NCBI GenBank assembly: GCA_020426425.1
Contig: JAGQQB010000157.1
Span: 1 to 8,144, forward strand
Reading direction: 5' to 3'
DNA: 8,144 bases
From: Planctomycetaceae bacterium
GTDB taxonomy: Bacteria; Planctomycetota; Planctomycetia; Planctomycetales; Planctomycetaceae
The notes under the pieces were generated by a model that ran no database searches, had not been told where the DNA came from, and saw only the letters and a program-made list of their open reading frames with translations. Positions 1-6,318 of this stretch are shown here, in pieces. The position numbers and the translations under genes are program-made. The first letter of the stretch is position 1. Every line of letters starts with the position of its first letter.

Positions 1-65
1 GAAGCCCCCATGCAGATATGAGCGATGACCACAAGGGCCAAGAGTAGGTGACGATGAGCGACCAT
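1..65 (-). CDS. 5' end of a probable membrane or exported protein, cut by the left edge
   Basis: An open minus-strand frame starts with ATG at 65-63 and stays open to the window edge, giving 21 complete codons. The visible N-terminus is MVAHRHLLLALVVIAHICMG: a short basic/polar start followed by an unbroken hydrophobic stretch, as in a signal peptide or first membrane helix. AGGT lies 6 nt upstream of the ATG (72-75) and can serve as a ribosome binding site. An in-frame TAA lies upstream at about 111-113, with no other ATG, GTG or TTG between it and the ATG, which fixes the start. It points the same way as the exporter gene but begins 385 bp beyond its stop, so it may have its own promoter. 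It does not look like the basic N-terminus usual for ABC-2 permeases. The product cannot be named. The alternative is a chance frame, since only 65 bp are visible. Confidence 0.42.
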   Translation of the reverse strand, partial: MVAHRHLLLALVVIAHICMGA

Positions 66-106
66 AGGAGTACCTGCCAGATTCCGTTCCGGATGGGAAA
101 ACGAGG

Positions 107-120
107 CGATTTACAAATCG
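107..120 (-). promoter_or_regulatory. Inverted repeat upstream of the left-edge gene, possible operator
   Basis: CGATTT and AAATCG form perfect 6-bp arms around a 2-bp centre. The dyad lies 41 to 54 bp upstream of the ATG at 65, where a core promoter or repressor site would be expected. On the minus strand it includes TGTAAA, a loose match to a -10 box, but no good -35 box is at the right distance. The 2-nt centre makes it more likely a protein-binding dyad than an RNA hairpin. The regulator is unknown. Confidence 0.3.
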
Positions 121-368
121 TCGCAGTCCCACAATGTTCTGCTATCGGACCCGAGAATCGAGGGGATCGACCATGCGCAAATTGCGGCGTGGAGATTCCC
201 ATGAAACATCCACTCAGAGGCAAACAGAAGGGACGACCCGCAAACTCACCACGTGTGCAGTTCCGCTCACCGCTGTCACATGTCGTGCTCAGTTTGACCT
301 CAGAACACTCGAAGATTCGAGCGACTTCCAGGGCTCTGACTGCCGGTCAACCTCCTGCAGCCCTGGTG

Positions 369-385
369 TCGGCAGAACCTGCCGA
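369..385. other. GC-rich hairpin downstream of the exporter gene
   Basis: TCGGCAG (369-375), loop AAC, CTGCCGA (379-385): a perfect 7-bp stem. It starts 66 bp beyond the exporter stop codon on the minus strand. No run of T follows on either strand, so it is not a standard intrinsic terminator. It could stabilise the 3' end of the mRNA or pause polymerase, or be chance. Confidence 0.3.
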
Positions 386-450
386 GCGGGCCATTGCCAG
401 AGCGTGTTGGGAGCTGCGATTCCGCTTGTCCGCATACGCTACGCGGCGTT

Positions 451-2730
451 CTAAGCGAGTTGCTTACGGAACTTCGCCAGACTGATGGCAAAAATGGCCG
501 CTGTGCATATCAGCAGTCCCGCGATGTGGGGCAGCATGTCGGTAAACCCGGCGCCGCGGAGAATCACTCCGCGTAAGATTTCGAGGAAGTACGTCACCGG
601 AATGATGTGCGTCATCACAAAGATGGGTAACGGCATTTCGCTGCGTGGAAACATGAAGCCAGACAGCAAGACCGATGGCAGCATGATGAGAAAAGCGAAC
701 TGAATCGCCGCCACTTGCGTCTTTGCGAGTGTTGACACCAGCAGACCGAGGCCAAGGCCGCAGACCAGAAACAAGAGCGAGAGTACCAGCAGTACAGGCA
801 GACTGCCGCGAATAGGGACACCAAAGATTGTCACCATGACTGTGAGTACGATCAGCACTTCCAGAAACCCGATCCCTGCATACGGGAGCAGCTTCCCCAA
901 TAGCAGCCCGGCCCTGCTGACCGGCGTGACGAACAACTGTTCCAGTGTTCCCAGCTCCCGCTCGCGCACTATGGCAAACGACGTCAGGAACAACGTGACC
1001 AGTTGCAGAATGATGCCCACCAGGCCCGGCACGAAGAAATGGGAACTTTCCAGGTTCGGGTTGTATAGCAGGCGTGGCCGCATCTCGATCGGCAGCGCAG
1101 GCCGGCCCACCGCATCACGTGATGGCACGGCTGGCAGCCGATCGGCAAAGGGCCGCGTGCGACGCAACGAAAGATTCACCCCCAGGAGATTGGCGGTGTT
1201 GAGGGCGGACATGGCGACTTGCGAATCGCTGCCGTCGATGAGCACCTGGACAGACGCCTGTTCTTGATGCAGGAGCCGCTCACTGAAGTCGGGGGGAATA
1301 CGAATACCGACTTTCGCCCGACCCGAGATCATCGCTCGTTGGAATGCTGATTCATCAGTGACCCTCTCGGTGACGCGAAACGTCCGCGTATTCACAATTG
1401 CTTCACGCAGTTCCCTGGCCGCTTGTCGCCCATCGAGGTCGTACACCACAGTCGGGATGTTTTCGATCTCCGTATTGATGGCATAGCCGAAGATCAGCGT
1501 TTGCATCACCGGAACAATCAGCATGAAGACCAGCGTCGATGGCTGCCGCCGAATGTGCGAGAGTTCCTTGAGCAAAATGGCCAGGCAACCAGCAAGCGGG
1601 CGTTTGCGTTGGGGCGACAATGCCGACACTGCGTGCGGACGAGCGGTCCGTTCCGAGTCGACGGAATCTTCGGGAAACGTCGCTTTCTCGGCTGCCGATG
1701 TTGCCGCCGTCGCTGCCGCCGCAGCTGCCGCCACCTCAGCCGGCATCATCTCTCCCTCGCTTGTATCTGCCGTATCCGCGATCGGCTCCGGATCGTCATC
1801 CCGCGTAAGATCGCGGGTCATCATCACAAACACATCTTCCAGCGAGGGCTCAATCGGCCGGATCGCATCTGCGTGACTCGATGTCAGATGAGCGATCGCC
1901 GCTGCGTCGAGCTGATCGCTCGCGAGAATGTGGATCGCGTCGCCGAAGAAGGTTGCATCCAAAACGGCGGGATGATTTCGTAATACGGCAAACTGTTCGG
2001 CGGGATGCGCGGCGGTCAGTTCCCAGCGTCGGGTGCCGCTGGGCGTCACTTCCTCGCGCTGCTTGAGATGCTCTGGTGGACCGATGACGATGAGTTGGCC
2101 CGAGTGCAGATATGCCACTTGCGCGCAGCGTTCGGCTTCATCCATGTAGTGCGTCGTGACCAGCAGCGAGACTCCATTGCCCGCCAACTGAAAGAGCAAG
2201 TCCCACAAGTCGCGACGGGCGACAGGGTCGATCCCGGCTGTCGGTTCGTCGAGGAACAGGAGTTTTGGTTCATGGATCAGCGCGCAGGCGAGTGCCAGAC
2301 GCTGCTTCCAGCCTCCCGAGAGTGTGCCAGCGAGTTGATGAATCCGGGGCTGCAACGAGGTGAGTGCGAGGACCTCTTCGGTTCGCTGATCGAGCCGTTC
2401 CTGCGACAGCCCGTAAATGCGACCGTAGAAGTGAATGTTCTCCAGCACACTGAGATCAGCATAGAGGCTGAAACTCTGAGACATGTAGCCGATGTGTCGT
2501 TTGACTTCTTCCGGCGCGGCGACGACATCGTTCCCCAACACGTGAATGCTGCCTGAGGTCGGAGGGAGCACGCCGCACAGCATGCGGATCATTGTCGATT
2601 TGCCGCTGCCGTTGGGGCCGAGCAGGCCAAAGATTTCCCCTGGTCGCACCTGGAGCGTTACGCCACCGACCGCTGTGAACTGGCCGAACTGACGGACCAC
2701 GTCGCGGGCATCAATCACGAAGTCTGTCAT
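451..2730 (-). CDS. ABC exporter, fused ATPase and ABC-2 permease (YbhF/RbbA-like)
   Basis: This 759-residue protein should form an ATP-driven inner-membrane exporter, probably as a homodimer. The ATPase is residues 1-305: Walker A G38-T46 (GPNGSGKST), Q-loop Q85, signature LSGGW 137-141, Walker B ending D161-E162, H-loop H194. LSGGWKQR followed by DEPTAGIDP is typical of the YbhF/RbbA drug-export group. A polar linker (about 307-378), acidic then Ala-rich at 334-347, joins it to an ABC-2 permease. That permease has a first helix at 398-418, a long extracytoplasmic loop to about 565, then about five helices, including the FVPG start and the RERELGTLEQLFVTPVSR motif usual in this family. E. 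coli YbhF has two ATPase domains and separate permeases; here there is one of each. The start overlaps the adaptor stop (ATGA), implying translational coupling. The cargo cannot be told from sequence. Confidence 0.93.
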   Translation of the reverse strand: MTDFVIDARDVVRQFGQFTAVGGVTLQVRPGEIFGLLGPNGSGKSTMIRMLCGVLPPTSGSIHVLGNDVVAAPEEVKRHIGYMSQSFSLYADLSVLENIHFYGRIYGLSQERLDQRTEEVLALTSLQPRIHQLAGTLSGGWKQRLALACALIHEPKLLFLDEPTAGIDPVARRDLWDLLFQLAGNGVSLLVTTHYMDEAERCAQVAYLHSGQLIVIGPPEHLKQREEVTPSGTRRWELTAAHPAEQFAVLRNHPAVLDATFFGDAIHILASDQLDAAAIAHLTSSHADAIRPIEPSLEDVFVMMTRDLTRDDDPEPIADTADTSEGEMMPAEVAAAAAAATAATSAAEKATFPEDSVDSERTARPHAVSALSPQRKRPLAGCLAILLKELSHIRRQPSTLVFMLIVPVMQTLIFGYAINTEIENIPTVVYDLDGRQAARELREAIVNTRTFRVTERVTDESAFQRAMISGRAKVGIRIPPDFSERLLHQEQASVQVLIDGSDSQVAMSALNTANLLGVNLSLRRTRPFADRLPAVPSRDAVGRPALPIEMRPRLLYNPNLESSHFFVPGLVGIILQLVTLFLTSFAIVRERELGTLEQLFVTPVSRAGLLLGKLLPYAGIGFLEVLIVLTVMVTIFGVPIRGSLPVLLVLSLLFLVCGLGLGLLVSTLAKTQVAAIQFAFLIMLPSVLLSGFMFPRSEMPLPIFVMTHIIPVTYFLEILRGVILRGAGFTDMLPHIAGLLICTAAIFAISLAKFRKQLA
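1690..1731 (-). repeat. Ala-codon tract encoding the interdomain linker
   Basis: A run of GCN-type codons encodes residues 334-347 of the exporter, nearly all Ala with two Thr and a Ser. It sits in the linker between the ATPase and the permease. Such tracts vary in length by slippage or unequal exchange. It appears to be a flexible or helical spacer with no catalytic role. Confidence 0.6.
2727..2730 (-). promoter_or_regulatory. ATGA stop/start overlap coupling adaptor and exporter
   Basis: The exporter ATG (2730-2728) overlaps the adaptor TGA (2729-2727). Only a weak purine patch precedes the ATG, so translation of the exporter probably depends on ribosomes ending on the adaptor, which would keep the two proteins in a fixed ratio. 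Confidence 0.8.
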
Positions 2731-3896
2731 GGAACCGCATCCAGCCAGATGTCGGCGGCCATGCCTGGACGCAGTTGGTCGTGCCCTTCGCGGAGTGTGA
2801 CCTTAATGCGGAACACCTGCTTTGAGCGATCTTCTGGCGTCTGTACATTCCCTGGCGTGAACTCCGCCTGTCGGGCGATATAGGTCACCTCCGCCTTGAA
2901 ACGCTGGTCGGGATAGCTGTCGACCGAAACTGGCAACTGAGTCCCGAGCGACACCCCCAATTGATCTTCAGGCAGATAGGCGCGAACCCACAGGTCGTGC
3001 GTATCCATCATCGAGATGACTGGCGCATTCGCGAGCACGAGATCGCCAGGACGCAAGTCGATGGCTTCAATGGTGCCAGCCGCTGGCGCTTGAACCTTGA
3101 GTTCTTCAAGTTGAATGTCGAGCGCCGCCAGTGCGCTCTCCGCCCCTTTCATCGCCGCGTAGGCTTCATCGACTTCCTGTGTGCGATAGCCGGCTGTCAT
3201 CATCTTCCACGACTGGTCCGCCTCCCGGACTCGGGCCGAGGCGATGGCAATTTCTTCTGGACGCGTCCCTTCCTGCAACAAGGCAAGCTGTTCACTTCGG
3301 GCTTGCACACGTTCTTCTGCGGTTCGCTTCTCCTTGGTCGCGCGGTCGAGGGCTTCCTGCGTTGCGGCCCCCTGTTGCTGCAGTGCGACGATGCGGGCGT
3401 GTGACTCATTGGCTAAGTCCAGTTCCGCCTGCGCCAGATCAAGTTCGGCTTGCGCAGCAGCGATCTCCTGTTTGCGCGGGCCGTTCTTGAGCAATTCCAG
3501 ATTCGCCTGCGCCGCTTGCAGCCTTGCTTCGGCCTGTTGGATCTCTTCGGTTCGGAATCCTTCCAGTAACTTCTCATGCGCCGAACGTAGTTGCCGCAAC
3601 GTCGCTTCCGCCTGAGCCCGGCGTTCGCGTAGATCGTACGGTTCCAATTCGATGAGCACCTGCCCCTGCGTCACGGTTTCCCCTTCGGCGACATGGACCT
3701 GAGCGACGCGGCCCCCCACCCGCGAACCAAGTCGAAGTTCGTCGGCTTCGATGAACCCGGAAATCACCAGCGGCTCATGTCGCTGCTGACTGAGCCACAG
3801 CCCTCCCAGCAGCAAAGCGACGACCACGAGAAACAGCAGCGCCCGAGTGAACGATTGCCGTGCGGAATTCCGCCGAGGTGAAGTCACATTCGTCAT
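2727..3896 (-). CDS. Periplasmic adaptor (HlyD/membrane-fusion family, YbhG-like)
   Basis: This 389-residue protein should link the fused ABC exporter to the cell envelope. It has a short basic N-tail, one membrane anchor (about 18-36), the first lipoyl half-motif (about 57-88), a long Ala/Gln/Glu-rich coiled-coil hairpin (about 90-267), then the second lipoyl half from QAPAAGTIEAIDLRPGDLV and a beta-barrel. The C-terminal part, with AEFTPGNVQTPEDR and LRPGMAADIWLD, closely resembles E. coli YbhG as I remember it. The hairpin carries four GxRxxE[I/V] motifs, at G113, G139, G210 and G236. The tip is near 168-186. It is longer than YbhG (about 332 residues from memory), and the excess is roughly two 26-residue units. 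It overlaps the exporter gene by 4 bp. The start has no clear ribosome binding site; tandem TTCAACGG repeats lie there instead. Confidence 0.93.
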   Translation of the reverse strand: MTNVTSPRRNSARQSFTRALLFLVVVALLLGGLWLSQQRHEPLVISGFIEADELRLGSRVGGRVAQVHVAEGETVTQGQVLIELEPYDLRERRAQAEATLRQLRSAHEKLLEGFRTEEIQQAEARLQAAQANLELLKNGPRKQEIAAAQAELDLAQAELDLANESHARIVALQQQGAATQEALDRATKEKRTAEERVQARSEQLALLQEGTRPEEIAIASARVREADQSWKMMTAGYRTQEVDEAYAAMKGAESALAALDIQLEELKVQAPAAGTIEAIDLRPGDLVLANAPVISMMDTHDLWVRAYLPEDQLGVSLGTQLPVSVDSYPDQRFKAEVTYIARQAEFTPGNVQTPEDRSKQVFRIKVTLREGHDQLRPGMAADIWLDAVP

Positions 3897-4012
3897 GCCG
3901 ATGCCGTTGAACCGTTGAATCGTTGAGTGGCCCGCACCGCTTGTTCAGCGTTGAAGATTGATCGTGTGCTCTCTGCCAATCGCGAACAACTGATCGCGAA
4001 TAGCGTCTTGCA
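3897..4012 (-). promoter_or_regulatory. 116-bp spacer that may hold an internal promoter for the efflux genes
   Basis: The spacer separates the transglutaminase stop from the adaptor start, much longer than the other gaps in the row (18 bp and an overlap). Besides the tandem repeats it has two direct copies of ATCGCGAA (3979-3986 and 3993-4000), 14 bp apart. TTGGCA on the minus strand is a fair -35 box, but no good -10 follows at 16-18 bp, so a sigma-70 promoter is not proven. Confidence 0.3.
3904..3927. repeat. Three tandem 8-bp repeats just upstream of the adaptor start
   Basis: CCGTTGAA at 3904-3911, CCGTTGAA at 3912-3919 and TCGTTGAG at 3920-3927 lie head to tail. A further separate copy, GCGTTGAA, is at 3948-3955. 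On the coding strand the unit reads TTCAACGG and ends 7 nt before the adaptor ATG, where a ribosome binding site would normally be. It could be an operator, a translational control element or a small slippage product. Confidence 0.6.
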
Positions 4013-5143
4013 TCACTCGATTTCAAGAGTGGACAGATCTTTGAATGGGAGTAGGAACGGGCGGTCCGCAGTATACTTGTGGGCGGTCATCCAGGAGAAC
4101 TCGCGCTGATCGGGATTTGCGGGATCTGGTTCAGGCAGTGGCACACCATCGGCTTCAGCGAAGATCGTCCGCACGACACGCACTGACTTCGTCGCTGGCG
4201 GCACCAGGTCGTAGTTGGTTCCCTGTGTTACACGCAGCCAGCTGTTCTCGCGAAAGCCACGTTTGAGTCTCGACAAGGCGGCATCCTTCAATCCCTGCTT
4301 GTCTGCATCGGAAAGCGACTCATTCGCGTCAATGGCACCAAGCAGCTTTTGTGTTTCGGAGAGATCAAAACTGACCCAACCATACGGAGGGAGCCACGCT
4401 TCCAGCTTGCAATGTGAGGGCGAGTTCTTGGGGTGCAGTGCCAGGCCGTACGTCACGCGAGTGGGGATGCCCAATGCCCTGCCGAATGCGCCGCACAGGC
4501 CATGATAGTCGCTGCAATGCCCGCACCGTTCACGGAGCGCGTGATTCGGATCTGCCTGCAAAGACGCATTGATGTGGTCGTACTTCAGGTTTTGCTCCAC
4601 CCAGTCCATCGCATTCAGGATGTCCCGACCTTCGAAGTAGGGCGCCGACGAGAAGCCTTTGACAATCTGTTGGAACTGGGCCGGATCATCGAGCGACTCC
4701 TGTTCGAGATAGCGGTCAAGTTCGGGCAGCTTGCGTGTGGTCGGTTCCAGTTCTGCAGCATCGACATGCCAGTGAACATCGCTCACCGTGGCAAGAAATC
4801 GATTCCGAATAATCTGAGCCCCTTGGGGATGGTGGAACTCAAAATAGGCGAACTTGTTGCCGAATTTCGGCTCGTTGGCGATCTGCGGTTCGATTTGCTC
4901 GGGGAACGTTTCGAAATGAAACTCACCAACCACTTGGCCGGTGGCTGACTGGGGCAAAGGCATCCAGACCTTGAGCACCTTGCAGTGTTGCGGTGGCGTG
5001 ACAATGGCGGCGAACTCCACGGTGTGTTCGACCGGATTCGACACCTCGGGTTCTCGCACACTGAGCGTCGGTTCGGCTGGTGCGGCGGAGGCGGTCATCA
5101 GGACGACCGACATCACCATTTGGATCGATTTAAGCATCAACAT
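4013..5143 (-). CDS. Exported transglutaminase-like protein
   Basis: A 376-residue protein with a signal peptide (hydrophobic 7-21, likely cut after ASA-20 or APA-23), so it should act outside the cytoplasm. An Ig-like beta region (about 38-130) precedes a transglutaminase/papain-fold core. The catalytic triad is visible: C210 in RCGHCSDYHGL, H244 in SHCKLEAWLPPYGWVSFD, and D260 at the end of that segment. The aromatic residue usual after the His is absent (H-C-K-L-E), but the GWV..D context is intact, so it looks active. Bacterial members are mostly cysteine proteases or amidases rather than cross-linkers; the substrate is unknown. AAGGGAG lies 5 nt before the ATG, a strong ribosome binding site. 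The upstream channel gene ends 18 bp away, so co-transcription is likely. A role in envelope or peptide processing is only inference. Confidence 0.87.
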   Translation of the reverse strand: MLMLKSIQMVMSVVLMTASAAPAEPTLSVREPEVSNPVEHTVEFAAIVTPPQHCKVLKVWMPLPQSATGQVVGEFHFETFPEQIEPQIANEPKFGNKFAYFEFHHPQGAQIIRNRFLATVSDVHWHVDAAELEPTTRKLPELDRYLEQESLDDPAQFQQIVKGFSSAPYFEGRDILNAMDWVEQNLKYDHINASLQADPNHALRERCGHCSDYHGLCGAFGRALGIPTRVTYGLALHPKNSPSHCKLEAWLPPYGWVSFDLSETQKLLGAIDANESLSDADKQGLKDAALSRLKRGFRENSWLRVTQGTNYDLVPPATKSVRVVRTIFAEADGVPLPEPDPANPDQREFSWMTAHKYTADRPFLLPFKDLSTLEIE

Positions 5144-5148
5144 GGCAA

Positions 5149-5155
5149 CTCCCTT
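5149..5155 (-). promoter_or_regulatory. Ribosome binding site of the transglutaminase gene
   Basis: AAGGGAG on the minus strand, 5 nt before the ATG at 5143. It is the only strong Shine-Dalgarno match among the genes here and it fixes this start. It lies inside the 18-bp gap after the channel gene. Confidence 0.75.
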
Positions 5156-5161
5156 TCTTCG

Positions 5162-6010
5162 CTATTCCGCCGTTGACTTGATGGCCAGGAATCGTGCCAG
5201 GCCGATGCCCAGCGTCGCGCCCAGGATCGGCGCTGCCAGATACACGAGTATGATTCCCGCCCCGTTGGGACCGGGTAGCGCGACCGAACCCCACCCCATG
5301 GCCGCCGCGACGAAGCGCGGACCAAAGTCGCGTGCGGGGTTGAAGCAGGCTTGCGTCAACGGAGCCAGCACGCAGATGAGCGCCGTGACCGTTAACCCGA
5401 TGAAGACCGGCGCGAGCTTGCCCGGCACCTCGGAATTCTGGGGCGATGTCGTGCGCGCGACGACAAATCCCAGCATCGCTGTCCCCAACAGTTCGGCCAG
5501 GAATGCGGTGGCAGTTGGCAATTGAGCCAGATGTCTCCGCAGCAACACGACGTCGACCCGGTCCCCATCCGGTTGGTACCCGCCTGGATTCATATAGTAC
5601 TCTCCGTAGCACATTGCCGTGAGCACGCTGTCGTCGCGGCCACGGCGAATGTTCAGCTCGCGTTCATACCGGGTCAGGGCCGGGGAAAACAGGACGTACA
5701 AGGTCGCAGCAGCCAGCATCGCGCCGGCGAGTTGTGCCACGATGTAGGGCAACACGCGATTGCGGGGAAACTCGTTCCAGAAGGCAAATCCCAGCGTAAT
5801 CGCTGGATTGATGTGCGCGCCGCTGATCTGGCCGATCGTGTAGATCGCCAGCATGATCGATAGTCCCCATACAATCCCGACCTGCCACAGCCCCTGTAGT
5901 CCACCGTACAGCACGGCGACATGAACCGCCCCGCAGCCAAAGAAAACGAGCAGGAACGTTCCAATGATTTCCGCGACAACACAGGCTGAGATCGATGCGC
6001 GCGCGGACAT
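5162..6010 (-). CDS. MIP-family channel (aquaglyceroporin, NIP-like)
   Basis: This 282-residue inner-membrane channel should pass water and/or small uncharged solutes such as glycerol. Both family motifs are present: GAHINPA (NPA 68-70) and QACFNPARDFGPR (NPA 224-226). The Asp after NPAR marks glycerol-type members. Aligned by eye with E. coli GlpF, the selectivity filter is W48, I212, A221, R227. GlpF has W, G, F, R, whereas plant NIP group I channels have W, V, A, R. The stretch IYTIGQISGAHINPAIT and the following FPRNRV also resemble NIPs. The loop between the two halves (about 108-165), with CYGEYYMNPGGYQ, is longer than in GlpF. An in-frame stop upstream (about 6047-6049), with no other start codon in between, fixes the ATG, which lacks a ribosome binding site. 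It leads the minus-strand gene row. Whether it is glpF in role is uncertain: no glycerol kinase is nearby. Confidence 0.92.
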   Translation of the reverse strand: MSARASISACVVAEIIGTFLLVFFGCGAVHVAVLYGGLQGLWQVGIVWGLSIMLAIYTIGQISGAHINPAITLGFAFWNEFPRNRVLPYIVAQLAGAMLAAATLYVLFSPALTRYERELNIRRGRDDSVLTAMCYGEYYMNPGGYQPDGDRVDVVLLRRHLAQLPTATAFLAELLGTAMLGFVVARTTSPQNSEVPGKLAPVFIGLTVTALICVLAPLTQACFNPARDFGPRFVAAAMGWGSVALPGPNGAGIILVYLAAPILGATLGIGLARFLAIKSTAE

Positions 6011-6070
6011 ATGAGGGGGCGATGGGGAGATTTCAGACCTGGAAGTTCAGGAACGCAACTCCATCCGCGT

Positions 6071-6088
6071 CCACGTGGCATCTGCCAC
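6071..6088 (-). promoter_or_regulatory. Overlapping palindromes upstream of the channel gene, possible operator
   Basis: CCACGTGG (6071-6078) is a perfect 8-bp palindrome. It overlaps GTGGCA-TC-TGCCAC (6075-6088), which has perfect 6-bp arms. Together they lie about 60 to 78 bp upstream of the channel ATG. The position suits a regulator site; the regulator is unknown. Confidence 0.35.
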
Positions 6089-6285
6089 ATTCGACATGAT
6101 CTTGGAAACTGACTGTCCAATTTGCAAGGACTGGATGTAACGAATCCCCCCCCGCAACACACGGTTCTTTACAGGGGATCCGATGAACAATCAGAAACCG
6201 TTGTCTGAGGTCACTTCGTACGAACGTAGCCGGGGAGCCCAATCGATCGGCACTCGTCTTGCCGGACTGCGGTTTATTGCTACAG

Positions 6286-6307
6286 TTGGTGCATCGGATG
6301 CATCCAA
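6286..6307. promoter_or_regulatory. Hairpin or dyad with a 10-bp palindrome inside
   Basis: TTGG-TGCAT (6286-6294), loop CGG, ATGCA-t-CCAA (6298-6307): nine pairs with one bulged T. The perfect palindrome GGATGCATCC (6296-6305) overlaps it. No T-tract follows on either strand, so it is not an intrinsic terminator. It lies about 113 to 134 bp upstream of the kinase start. Confidence 0.35.
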
Positions 6308-6318
6308 TACCTGTCGCT

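Larger units (their letters stand above)
66..450. other. Intergenic stretch without a convincing gene
   Basis: No frame here shows a recognisable domain. Two plus-strand frames are open (48-485 and 173-454). Both give Arg/Ser/Cys-rich low-complexity translations and run into the 3' end of the exporter gene on the opposite strand, so I read them as chance. Structures seen are a dyad at 107-120 and a GC-rich hairpin at 369-385, listed separately. There is no T-tract after the exporter stop on the minus strand, so a classical intrinsic terminator is not visible. The stretch probably holds the 3' UTR of the exporter operon and the promoter of the gene cut by the left edge. Confidence 0.6.

Noticed and set aside
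1..47. Plus-strand frame open from the left edge ending in TAG at 45-47, as the end of an upstream gene
   Set aside because: Only 14 codons, polar and uninformative. The opposite-strand frame has a start, a ribosome-binding site and a membrane-like N-terminus, so it is preferred.
173..454. Plus-strand frame of 93 codons with AGGGGAT before the ATG and seven Cys
   Set aside because: The translation is low-complexity with no recognisable motif and collides with the exporter stop on the other strand. Third-position GC of about 60% is not decisive. A chance frame is the simpler reading.
424..457. CGCTT/AAGCG and CCGC/GCGG nested pairing at the exporter stop codon as a terminator
   Set aside because: Short, imperfect stems with large loops and no T-tract on the minus strand.
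48..485. Plus-strand frame of 145 codons
   Set aside because: Arg/Ala/Ser-rich translation without domains, overlapping the exporter 3' end antisense.
1423..1983. Plus-strand frame of 186 codons opposite the exporter
   Set aside because: Antisense to a well-supported ABC gene; Arg/His/Cys-rich shadow translation.
6146..6153. Run of eight C as a possible phase-variation tract
   Set aside because: It is not in a supported gene and not placed between recognisable -35 and -10 boxes. Length variation cannot be judged from one sequence.
5674..6162. Minus-strand frame of 162 codons overlapping the channel gene
   Set aside because: Out-of-frame shadow of the MIP channel, which carries both NPA motifs.
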